64,000 bases of DNA from a virus. Shown here one piece after another: positions 9,766 through 17,621 of this stretch. Where the stretch lies: positions 62,001-126,000 of the IMG/VR virus record IMGVR_UViG_3300012582_000194. The stretch is one strand, 5' to 3'. Position 1 is the first letter of the stretch. The number at the start of each line of letters is the position of its first letter. The position numbers and the translations under genes were made by a program. A model generated the notes under the pieces. The model was not told the DNA's origin and did not search any database. It worked only from the letters and a program-made list of their open reading frames with translations.

Positions 9766-10450
9766 CATTTTCAACTTTAATTGATTCGTATTCTACATTA
9801 GGAAATTTGGAAGCCATCATTTTATCTACGGCTTTTATAGTTTTTCTATTATCATCATAAAAATATACTTTAGTTGGATTATATTCAAATATTAATTGCG
9901 ATATAACATCCGATTTCCATTTAGGTGTTGTTCCTGAATTACCTGGATATGTAAATAAGCCTCTATTTGGTAATTCTAAATTAAATTTAGTCAAACAATC
10001 TTTAACTTTATCTTCCATTCTAAAACTTCTTGCTGTAATTATAGCTTTATTTTTAGCCATTTTGTATATATGTGCAATTTCGGGATTTACTTCAGTTGGT
10101 AAACTAATATCGGATAAGCTAAATTGTGTAGGACTTGTCATATAGATTCTACTACCTTTAACCACCCAATTTTTTACATTAGGTGTTATTTGGAAGCGTT
10201 GTTCATTGAGTACGTATATTCTACCATTTTCATGTTTTAAATCGTTTACAGAAGCTCCTATTTCATTTAAACAAATATTTAATAATGATGAAAGAGTGTG
10301 TCCTTCATTTAAAGTTTGAATAATCAAATCATTAAAGTATGGAGACCTTACAAGGGTATCATCGAAGTCAAAAATATAGAGTTCTTCTATTTTATGCGAT
10401 GCATTTTCAGCAGAAAAATTTTCAAATGTTTTAATGTGTTTACTTCCCAT
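9746..10450 (-). CDS. Tagged HAD-superfamily phosphatase
   Basis: After the tag MGSKHIKTFENFSAEN, HAD motif I appears as FDFDDTLV (nucleophile Asp28, acid Asp30). Motif II may be MTSPTQF. A conserved Lys lies in the KNKAIITARS or WKSD segment, and motif IV is VYFYDDN. HAD enzymes of this size remove phosphate from nucleic-acid ends, nucleotides or sugars. A separate polynucleotide-kinase-like gene sits at 47332, so the pair could be a split version of T4 Pnkp, which is inference. A TAATATATAA motif ends four bases before the start codon. Confidence 0.75.
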   Translation of the reverse strand: MGSKHIKTFENFSAENASHKIEELYIFDFDDTLVRSPYFNDLIIQTLNEGHTLSSLLNICLNEIGASVNDLKHENGRIYVLNEQRFQITPNVKNWVVKGSRIYMTSPTQFSLSDISLPTEVNPEIAHIYKMAKNKAIITARSFRMEDKVKDCLTKFNLELPNRGLFTYPGNSGTTPKWKSDVISQLIFEYNPTKVYFYDDNRKTIKAVDKMMASKFPNVEYESIKVENAIEEIL

Positions 10451-10454
10451 TGTA

Positions 10455-10464
10455 TTATATATTA
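10455..10464 (-). promoter_or_regulatory. TATATA-type motif of the tagged HAD gene, leaderless spacing
   Basis: TAATATATAA, ending four bases before the ATG. Confidence 0.35.
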
Positions 10465-10480
10465 ATACTAAAGGGTTATA

Positions 10481-10513
10481 AAAAAGGGGAAGTTTTTAAC
10501 TCCCCCTTTTTTT
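10481..10513 (-). terminator. Bidirectional hairpin terminator
   Basis: AAAAAGGGG pairs with CCCCTTTTT around an inner AGTT/AACT stem, one mismatch between. It ends the 740-aa gene on the minus strand. Confidence 0.8.
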
Positions 10514-10517
10514 GATA

Positions 10518-12740
10518 TTAAATTTCAGCTATTAAATCATTACTTCTATAACCATTTTCTTCTCCGTTGCTCCATACAACGTTGTATGGATAATAATCGT
10601 CTTCCCATGGTTCGCGATTAAACACTTGTGTGATTGTTCCAATATTTTCTGGTGCTTGTTCATAAAACTTAGAATTGGTTTTAAGTTTTACACGAGTTTC
10701 TACACCTACTAAATTGGTATCAACAATGTCAACCCAAACCATTTTCTTTTTCAACTTCTTAATGAACGTTCTCACAGTTTCATAAGTATTGCCTGTTTTT
10801 TGAACAAGTAAATCATTTAAAGTATATGTGTTAGTATTTCCATTTTTCCAAGTAATTGAAATACTACCATTTGATTTAGTATTATCAACTACACCATTTG
10901 TACCTTGTGATTGATTTAAATATTGACTTCCTGGTTTTAGTTTAACTACATCACCTTTCTTTATTTCTTTAACTGATGTGAAGTCTCCTGATGAGTAATC
11001 CCAATCATAGCTCAATTCCAAAATCGCTGAACCATCATTTTTCATTAATAAATTTTCAACACCTGGCTCTAACCCATACGCGATTAGTTCTTCTACTTGA
11101 GCATGTGAAAGATTTAGCCACAGCTTATCTTCGCTATAAAATATATTAAATTTTGATGCTATCTTAGCAAGAACAGCACCATCAATAAGTTTAGTCTTGG
11201 CAAAGTCAACAACATTCTTAAGAGTGATTCTATCAGTAAAAGAATCATCAAATTTAGCCATCATTTTTAATTGAGAATCATTGTAATTATCAATTGACGA
11301 TTTGAATAATTCTGGTTTTTCTTTAACAATTTTTTCATTAAGTGTATCTGATGTAATATCAGTCATTAAAAAGTTTTGAGAATCACCTTTGATATTTCTA
11401 ATCCAACCATTAACATTATTAACTCTAACATATGGATGTGTAAGAACATCAACTAATTGTTCGTGATATTCTTTGTTATATTTTTTCTTACTGATATTTT
11501 TAATTTTATCACCAAGTTGAAAACGTGTAAAGTCATTGCTGTCATAATTCATTGCAATGAAAGTGAGCGGAACATCATTTTTATCAAAAAGAACTAATAC
11601 AGTATTGCAGTTATCCGTAAGATGTCCACTTCCAGCATTGAAAATATTTTCGGGTGTTTCAATATCTGACCAATAGAAACCATTATCATATTTAATAAAT
11701 GGCTTCTTGGGCAACATCTTGTTAAGAATATCTCTTTTCTTATGATAGTGACTATTACCTTGTGGTGTACCGTCAAGTCTATCCCATCTTTCGAGCCAAT
11801 TCAAATCTTTAGGACTTCTATCTTTATCATTTCTATGTGAGATAAGAACTGGTACAAGATTTTCACCTTCTAATTTATAACCAAAGAATCTCATTGTATC
11901 AGCATAAGGTTTTCTTATTCTAGAATAATCTAGAATAGGAGGAATATAAACTAACATTTTAGGATCATTGTGTACTTTTACACCATCACTAATTTCTCTA
12001 AATGGGACATGTGTTTCTTGATTTGTACCTTGTCTCATTTTAAACCACCAACCTTTTTGAATAGCATAGTTTTTAAATGTTTCTTCCAATGGTGCATCCA
12101 TAGTATAAATTCTATCCATGAATGTTACTTTACCTATATTCTCAATTCCAACATTTTCCCAAATCAAAGCTCTACCAATTAAAAGTCCTTTTTCATTGAA
12201 AAGACAAAGCATTGAAATGTCATCATTATTTTCATAAACACTAAAAAATGTATTACATTTTTCGTGTCTCATACAAGAACCATACAAACTTCTTCCTGGA
12301 TTTTGTCCTTCCCCGCTATATTGACTTAAATCGTATGTTTCTTGATTGTAATATTTAGTGATGTCTTTACCTTTAACTAATTTAAAATTGTGTGGGTTTT
12401 GTGTGGTTTTATATTCATTGACAAATTGTTCAATTTCTTTGTCAATAAAATTAAGTCCTTTATTTTGAAGAAATGCTCTAATAACTTTACCAATAGCAAC
12501 CTGTTGTCTACCTTTAGTCCACTTGTCTTTATCGGGCAATTCCTCTTTAGTTTTATGGCAAAACTCTTTCCCAGCAGGAAGCCATGAAATCATCCCATCT
12601 GCTTTATCGAAGTCAATATAAGAGTTCTCTAAAAGATTCTCTTTGTTATTGTGTGCATCAACAAGAATTTTAGCATATGGGTGTGTCATTTGTGATAACA
12701 CGGAAATCAATTTGCTACTTAGTATGATTCTCTTTTCCAA
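10518..12740 (-). CDS. Large conserved phage-type protein with two KOW/SH3-like C-terminal domains
   Basis: The 740-residue protein uses a TTG start. No in-frame ATG precedes it and two host-type promoters lie upstream. The N-terminal two thirds include the motif YGSCMRHEKC near residue 154, followed by GLLIGRALIWENV, a segment I associate with uncharacterised large-phage proteins. The last 150 residues hold two similar SH3/KOW-like domains: KKGDVVKLKPGS to ITWKNGNTNTYTLNDLL, and RVKLKTNSKFYE to VVWSNGEENGYRSNDLI. No catalytic signature is recognised. It ends before a strong hairpin terminator. Confidence 0.6.
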   Translation of the reverse strand: MEKRIILSSKLISVLSQMTHPYAKILVDAHNNKENLLENSYIDFDKADGMISWLPAGKEFCHKTKEELPDKDKWTKGRQQVAIGKVIRAFLQNKGLNFIDKEIEQFVNEYKTTQNPHNFKLVKGKDITKYYNQETYDLSQYSGEGQNPGRSLYGSCMRHEKCNTFFSVYENNDDISMLCLFNEKGLLIGRALIWENVGIENIGKVTFMDRIYTMDAPLEETFKNYAIQKGWWFKMRQGTNQETHVPFREISDGVKVHNDPKMLVYIPPILDYSRIRKPYADTMRFFGYKLEGENLVPVLISHRNDKDRSPKDLNWLERWDRLDGTPQGNSHYHKKRDILNKMLPKKPFIKYDNGFYWSDIETPENIFNAGSGHLTDNCNTVLVLFDKNDVPLTFIAMNYDSNDFTRFQLGDKIKNISKKKYNKEYHEQLVDVLTHPYVRVNNVNGWIRNIKGDSQNFLMTDITSDTLNEKIVKEKPELFKSSIDNYNDSQLKMMAKFDDSFTDRITLKNVVDFAKTKLIDGAVLAKIASKFNIFYSEDKLWLNLSHAQVEELIAYGLEPGVENLLMKNDGSAILELSYDWDYSSGDFTSVKEIKKGDVVKLKPGSQYLNQSQGTNGVVDNTKSNGSISITWKNGNTNTYTLNDLLVQKTGNTYETVRTFIKKLKKKMVWVDIVDTNLVGVETRVKLKTNSKFYEQAPENIGTITQVFNREPWEDDYYPYNVVWSNGEENGYRSNDLIAEI

Positions 12741-12764
12741 TTGAGTTATAATTTAAATTCCTTA

Positions 12765-12795
12765 CAAATATACAAACCTTTTTTCAAAAAACAAA
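12765..12795 (-). promoter_or_regulatory. Host-type promoter for the 740-aa gene, proximal
   Basis: On the minus strand TTTG (12795-12792), 19-base spacer, TATATTTG (12772-12765), 24 bases before the TTG start codon, supporting that unusual start. Confidence 0.6.
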
Positions 12796-12854
12796 GAAAT
12801 TAATAAAAATATTTAATTTCAAGCTATTTTCCCATAGTTTTTTGAGTTTAAATA

Positions 12855-12886
12855 CAAATATAGAGAAATGTTATCAACTATACAAA
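12855..12886 (-). promoter_or_regulatory. Host-type promoter for the 740-aa gene, distal
   Basis: A second TTTG-N20-TATATTTG arrangement on the minus strand, 90 bases upstream of the proximal one, giving tandem promoters. Confidence 0.5.
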
Positions 12887-12890
12887 TAAA

Positions 12891-12914
12891 AAAAGGAGTT
12901 TTTCAACTCCTTTT
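12891..12914 (-). terminator. Hairpin terminator overlapping a stop codon
   Basis: AAAAGGAGTT/AACTCCTTTT with a four-base loop. The stop of the coiled-coil membrane gene lies in one arm. Confidence 0.75.
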
Positions 12915-14031
12915 AATCTATTTTAAGATAATCTTTAATTTTTTCTTGGGCAGTTTCTTTATCGACTTTTATTATTTTCTTGTTACCCTTTTTTTGTAGT
13001 ATATTTAAATGTGTTAAAATTTTACTAGCATCCTCCAATTCTTTACCTGTTAAATCAGCATTAGACATTTTCATAATCTTATTTAGCTGCGCCATATATG
13101 GTATAGAATCACCTATTTTAGTATCACTTGAAAAAATAATATCGATAAGTGTATTGTATTGTGAGAATGTTTTATATTTAGTATCTTTTTGTATTTTGGT
13201 TTCAAAATCAGTTACTCCTCTATGATTATAGTAATTTTTAAACCAAATACCAATAATTATAAATACTTCTATAATTGTAGAGAAAATTAAAAATCTAATA
13301 GAATTATCAGCATTCGAAGAAATAGATTCATTTGCTTTATTTTCTGTACTTTCTTTATGATTTGTTAATAAGTCATTACGTTCTTTTTTTAATTCTTTTA
13401 TCTTAGCATCATTTTTTTCTATAAGAGCTTGATTCTCTTTTATTTGCTCTCTATAATATTTTTTATCTCTTTGAGTTGTAGCATCATCTGATTTCTCTTC
13501 ATAATCTAATTTCTTTTTTGATAAAAATTCTGAAGCAGAGTCTAATTTACTAATTTTATTATCGTATAGTGTTGTTGTAGAATCTTGGTATGTTTTAACT
13601 GTTATTTCAGTAGTTTCTTTTATTTCATCGGTTTTCGCTGCATATGATCTTGCACCATTTAAAGATAAATAAAAACTTATACTTATACATACCATTGCAC
13701 TTAGAGCTAATACTTTAATTTCAGTGCCATTAAATTTAAATTTCTCTCTTATGAATGCTAAACTAAATTTATCGAATAAATATCTTTTAAAAAATTCTAA
13801 TCCTGATAAAATTAAAACACAAATAATTAATGCTATTGCTAAAGTAGATGGTGATTGTGTAGTAATAGCTTGTTTTAATATTTTATCTGCATGAAAATAA
13901 GCAAATACAATACTAAAAATATTAGCAACAAAGCTAGCATAAAATAAAATTTTAGTCAATCCTCTGTAATTGGAAAAGAAATCTTTATTTTTTACTTCTT
14001 CTTTTAATTTTTTATAGTCATTAAAGTTCAT
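12913..14031 (-). CDS. Membrane protein with long periplasmic-type coiled coil
   Basis: This 372-residue protein has hydrophobic segments at about residues 28-45, 62-78, 104-122 and 235-252. Between the last two lies a 100-residue charged coiled coil (KKLDYEEKSDD through AKIKELKKERNDLL). The soluble C-terminus (about 110 residues) ends KEKIKDYLKID. The layout suggests a membrane-anchored scaffold or sensor in the host inner membrane, but no family is recognised. The stop codon lies inside a terminator hairpin. The start is 14 bases from a 20-bp inverted repeat. Confidence 0.6.
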   Translation of the reverse strand: MNFNDYKKLKEEVKNKDFFSNYRGLTKILFYASFVANIFSIVFAYFHADKILKQAITTQSPSTLAIALIICVLILSGLEFFKRYLFDKFSLAFIREKFKFNGTEIKVLALSAMVCISISFYLSLNGARSYAAKTDEIKETTEITVKTYQDSTTTLYDNKISKLDSASEFLSKKKLDYEEKSDDATTQRDKKYYREQIKENQALIEKNDAKIKELKKERNDLLTNHKESTENKANESISSNADNSIRFLIFSTIIEVFIIIGIWFKNYYNHRGVTDFETKIQKDTKYKTFSQYNTLIDIIFSSDTKIGDSIPYMAQLNKIMKMSNADLTGKELEDASKILTHLNILQKKGNKKIIKVDKETAQEKIKDYLKID

Positions 14032-14044
14032 ATTAAATATAGTT

Positions 14045-14104
14045 TTACGAATATTGTATTCCTAATTTTAGATTTGTTTTAAAATAGGGATACAATATTC
14101 GTAA
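14045..14104. repeat. Long inverted repeat, 20-bp arms
   Basis: Arms at 14045-14064 and 14085-14104 (TTACGAATATTGTAT then CCTA-type ends) pair over 20 positions with a single G-U wobble in RNA, around a 20-base spacer. It lies between the ClpC-like gene's stop and the membrane gene's start. No T-run follows on either strand, so it is not a standard terminator. Confidence 0.8.
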
Positions 14105-14126
14105 TTATCTATTATATATCTGATAA

Positions 14127-16073
14127 TCAAGCTTCTTTCTCTTCTTTCAATCCTACAGATATTGCATCATTTTCTATATTAATAACAAGTGTAGAATCAT
14201 TTTCAGGAGCGTTTACAAGTAAGAATTCACAAAGAGCATCGGTAATTTCATTCTGAATAGTTCTTTTTAAGAATCTTGCACCATATTCTTCACTATATCC
14301 CTTATCAACCAAATATGTTTTAGCCTTTTTAGTGATTTTAAGATTATATCCTCTATTATCTTTAAGCATTTTTCTAACGCTATCAATCTCAATCTCCATA
14401 ATTTCAGCCATCTGATCTTTTTTCAATTGTTCGAATACTATTATATCATCAATCCTATTCCATATTTCTGGGGTAAAGAATTTCTTAGCAGTTTCGATAC
14501 TTTTATCACGAAGTTTATTATCGTCTTTAGCAAATCCAACAGATTTAATAGCAGTTTCTCTTGCACCAAGATTAGAAGTCATAATGACAATACAATTTCT
14601 AAAGTTAATTTTTTTACCACTACCATCCGTCAATTCACCAACATCTAACATTTGAAGAAGAGTGTTTAATACTTCTGGATTTGCTTTTTCTACTTCATCT
14701 AATAAAACTAAACTATACGGATTCCTTCTTAATTGTTCAAACTTACCACCTTTATCATGCCCAACATATCCTGGAGGCGCACCAATTAAAGCTGATGAAC
14801 TAATCTTTTCCATGAATTCTGACATATCAAGTCTTAACAATGCACCGTTATACCAAGATTCTGCTAAAACTTTTGCAAGTTCTGTTTTACCCGTGCCTGT
14901 CATACCAAGGAACAAAAAACTAGCAACGGGTTTGTTTGGTGAGTTAATCCCAAGAACACTCCTTCTTAATGCCTTAACGATTTTATCTTTTGCTTCTTGT
15001 TGACCAATGATACGTTCATCAAAATTTTTAATAAGTGTTTTTATTTTATCACCACCATTAAGTGTCATATCATCAAGAGGGATTTTTGATTGTAAAGATA
15101 TAACTTTAAGAATATCCTCTCTATTAATAACTCTTTTATTCTCCTCTCTTTTGGTTTCCCATTTATTAATTTCTTTAGTTAAAGATGTTTGAGTCTTTTT
15201 AATAGACTTCTTTAATAGCATAATATCTTGCCATCTCTCTTCTACTATTATAGATTTCTTTTCTTCATTTAAATCAGCAAGTTCTTGTTCAAGTTTTGAT
15301 ACTTTATCAGGGAAAGACATTGATTCTATATTAGCTTTTGCACCAGCTTCATCAACTAAGTCTATAGCTGAATCTGGTAAATGTCTGTCAGGTAAAAATC
15401 TTTTTGCAAGAAATGGAATTTCGGCTAAAACATCGTCGGGATAAACAACAGAATGATATTGTTCATAGCTTTCTTTACAATTTTGTAAAATTTTTACAGT
15501 TGTTTCGGGTGTTGGATCTTCGACGCTAAGTTTTTGAAATCTTCTCGCCATTGCACCATCCTTTTCAAAATATTTTTTACATTCATCGTGTGTAGTAGCA
15601 CCTATACATTGAATAGTACCATTACTCAAATGTGGTTTGAGTATATTTGCAATATTCATTGAGTTATTACTACTGCTATCCATAATAATATGAATTTCAT
15701 CAATGAATAGAATTATTTGTTTATTTTTAGCACAATAATCAGAAATAGATTTTAATCTCTCTTCCATCTGTCCTCTATATTGAGTACCAGCCATTATTGA
15801 TCCAATATCTAAACTAAAAATTATTTTATCTTGTAAGACGTGTGGCACATCTTTGGATGCAATACGTTGTGCTATAAGCTCAACCATTGCTGTTTTACCA
15901 GAACCAGGATTTCCTATAAAAAGCAAATTATTCTTTTTTCTTCTGCTTAAAATTTGAACAGAGCGTTCGATTTCTTCTTCTCTACCATACACTTTATCTA
16001 GTTTACCAGCCTTAGCTTTCTCAGTTAAATTAACACCGTAATTCAATAGAGGATTTTCTATAGTTTTCTCCAT
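14127..16073 (-). CDS. ClpC/ClpA-like AAA+ unfoldase without N-domain
   Basis: Two AAA+ modules are intact. D1 has Walker A GNPGSGKT (54-61) and Walker B ILFIDEIH. D2 has Walker A GMTGTGKT (390-397), pore loop GYVG (435-438) and Walker B LVLLDEVEKA (455-464). A short coiled middle region covers about 255-310. The double Clp N-domain is absent, explaining 648 rather than about 800-850 residues. KSVGFAKDD (510-518) occupies the place of the ClpP-docking IGL/VGF loop of ClpA/ClpC, so the protein may feed substrates to host ClpP. That is inference from the family. It is one of the few genes here ending in TGA. A TATATA-type motif ends seven bases before the start. Confidence 0.9.
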   Translation of the reverse strand: MEKTIENPLLNYGVNLTEKAKAGKLDKVYGREEEIERSVQILSRRKKNNLLFIGNPGSGKTAMVELIAQRIASKDVPHVLQDKIIFSLDIGSIMAGTQYRGQMEERLKSISDYCAKNKQIILFIDEIHIIMDSSSNNSMNIANILKPHLSNGTIQCIGATTHDECKKYFEKDGAMARRFQKLSVEDPTPETTVKILQNCKESYEQYHSVVYPDDVLAEIPFLAKRFLPDRHLPDSAIDLVDEAGAKANIESMSFPDKVSKLEQELADLNEEKKSIIVEERWQDIMLLKKSIKKTQTSLTKEINKWETKREENKRVINREDILKVISLQSKIPLDDMTLNGGDKIKTLIKNFDERIIGQQEAKDKIVKALRRSVLGINSPNKPVASFLFLGMTGTGKTELAKVLAESWYNGALLRLDMSEFMEKISSSALIGAPPGYVGHDKGGKFEQLRRNPYSLVLLDEVEKANPEVLNTLLQMLDVGELTDGSGKKINFRNCIVIMTSNLGARETAIKSVGFAKDDNKLRDKSIETAKKFFTPEIWNRIDDIIVFEQLKKDQMAEIMEIEIDSVRKMLKDNRGYNLKITKKAKTYLVDKGYSEEYGARFLKRTIQNEITDALCEFLLVNAPENDSTLVINIENDAISVGLKEEKEA

Positions 16074-16080
16074 AATTACT

Positions 16081-16090
16081 TTATATATGT
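16081..16090 (-). promoter_or_regulatory. TATATA-type motif of the ClpC-like gene
   Basis: ACATATATAA, ending seven bases before the ATG. Confidence 0.3.
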
Positions 16091-16139
16091 AAATAAAACC
16101 GTTTAGTTTTGTTTTTTCTAACTTTTTTTAGAAAAAATA

Positions 16140-16149
16140 TAATATATAG
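16140..16149 (+). promoter_or_regulatory. TATATA-type motif deciding the zinc-ribbon start
   Basis: TAATATATAG, ending four bases before the ATG at 16154 and downstream of the alternative ATG at 16109. Confidence 0.35.
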
Positions 16150-16153
16150 TTAT

Positions 16154-16345
16154 ATGAAATGTGCTAAATGTAAATCTGAAAATTTAACCTTTATGGTCCC
16201 TGTATATCTCGAAATGCCCATAAAACATTATAGGAGAATCACTAAGCTCACTCTTAGAGAAAAGTCTACAAAAATTATGGGTGCTAATTGGGAGAATGAA
16301 ACTATAAGGTGTTTAGATTGTGGGAATATAGAAAAAATGAAATAA
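16154..16345 (+). CDS. Small zinc-ribbon protein
   Basis: I choose the ATG at 16154 over an in-frame ATG at 16109, because a TAATATATAG motif ends four bases before 16154. The 63-residue product starts MKCAKCKSENLTF and ends with CLDCGNIEKMK, so two CxxC pairs about 42 residues apart form a zinc ribbon. Such proteins may bind nucleic acid or transcription machinery, but the target is unknown. It is divergent from the ClpC-like gene. Confidence 0.6.
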   Translation: MKCAKCKSENLTFMVPVYLEMPIKHYRRITKLTLREKSTKIMGANWENETIRCLDCGNIEKMK

Positions 16346-16354
16346 TTATTATTA

Positions 16355-17275
16355 TTATTTAATATTAAACCATCTTTCGCAATCAATAGCAGCTTTACAA
16401 CCATCACCCGATGCAGTTATAGCTTGTCTATAATAATTATCTCCGACATCACCAGCAATAAAAATACCTGGTATTTCAGACATAGTTCTATGTTTAGGTA
16501 CTAAATAACCAAAGTCATCTGATGTAATAATATCTTTAAGTAGCTCAGAATTAGGTGTATGGCCAATTGCTACAAATAGTGCATCTATAATTAAACGTCT
16601 TTTACTAATACCGTCTTTAGTAGGGAGTAAGTATATACCACCTAAATTATTATTTAGTATTGCAAAACTACAGATTTGATAATCAGTTAAGAATTCTATA
16701 TTACTAATTGTTTTACACCTATCTACCATAATTTTAGATGCTTTAAAATTATCTGATCGGTGTATGATATAAACTTTATTAGCAATATTACTTAAATACG
16801 ATGCTTCTTCCATTGCGGTATCACCACCACCAACTACTGCAACATCTTTCCCTTTATAAAAAAATCCATCGCATGTCGCACATGTATGTAAACCATAACC
16901 AAGTAATTCTTTCTCACCTTCTATGTTTAGCATTTTTGGAGTAGATCCAGTTGCTATTATAACAGCATCAAAAGATTCTTCTATTTTATCATAACTAACT
17001 ATGAATGAATTATTTTCTATTTTTATTGATTGAACTATAGTGTGTATTAATTCAGAACCAAATCGTTGTGCTTGCTTCATCATATTAGACATTAATTCAC
17101 TACCGTTTATTCCGTCAATAAATCCTGGAAAGTTTTCAATTTCTGTTGTTTGAGTTAATTGACCACCAGCCAATTGTCCTAAGAAATTTTTCACTTTTAT
17201 ATTTGCTCTCGATAAATAAATTGATGCTGTTAATCCAGCAGGACCAGAACCAATTACTGCTACTTTCTTACTCAT
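16355..17275 (-). CDS. trxB: Thioredoxin reductase
   Basis: The 306-residue length matches low-molecular-weight thioredoxin reductases. The FAD site GSGPAG is at 9-14. The redox-active pair is CATC (Cys132 and Cys135). The NADPH site VVGGGDTA is at 147-154 and the C-terminal FAD signature GIFIAGDVGD is present. It would use NADPH to reduce a thioredoxin or glutaredoxin-like partner, for example in support of ribonucleotide reduction. No thioredoxin gene lies in the window. It is the last gene of a three-gene minus-strand run after the polymerase fragment, starting three bases after the stop of the 104-aa gene. Confidence 0.95.
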   Translation of the reverse strand: MSKKVAVIGSGPAGLTASIYLSRANIKVKNFLGQLAGGQLTQTTEIENFPGFIDGINGSELMSNMMKQAQRFGSELIHTIVQSIKIENNSFIVSYDKIEESFDAVIIATGSTPKMLNIEGEKELLGYGLHTCATCDGFFYKGKDVAVVGGGDTAMEEASYLSNIANKVYIIHRSDNFKASKIMVDRCKTISNIEFLTDYQICSFAILNNNLGGIYLLPTKDGISKRRLIIDALFVAIGHTPNSELLKDIITSDDFGYLVPKHRTMSEIPGIFIAGDVGDNYYRQAITASGDGCKAAIDCERWFNIK

Positions 17276-17278
17276 AAA

Positions 17279-17593
17279 TTAAATTTTTGCTCTTCCTGTT
17301 ATTCTTTCCCATATAGACAATTTTTTAGTTAAATGTGATTTTAAAAAACTTATTTGTGTATTTTGAAAATCTATTTTTTTTTCTAAAGATTCTATCTTAA
17401 TATTTAATTCTTTTAATATCTTATCTCTATGATGAAGTTCGTGTTTTATCCAACTATTGTTTTCTTGAATTTGTCTATAATAAAATTGATAATAATTCAA
17501 GAATTCTATCAATTCTGGATATGAATAACCATAATGACTTTTAAAATCTGCCGTTAATAGAAAATCTAAAATTCCTTCTTTATTCTTATTCAT
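17279..17593 (-). CDS. Hypothetical coiled-coil protein, 104 aa
   Basis: The N-terminal half contains YSYPELIEFLNYYQFYYRQIQ. The C-terminal half is a likely coiled coil (LKELNIKIESLEKKIDFQNTQ). No family is recognised. It lies between the polymerase fragment and trxB with gaps of 28 and 3 bases, so it is probably co-transcribed with them. Confidence 0.55.
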   Translation of the reverse strand: MNKNKEGILDFLLTADFKSHYGYSYPELIEFLNYYQFYYRQIQENNSWIKHELHHRDKILKELNIKIESLEKKIDFQNTQISFLKSHLTKKLSIWERITGRAKI

Positions 17594-17621
17594 TTAAATA
17601 TTATTTTTTTAATCTACATTA

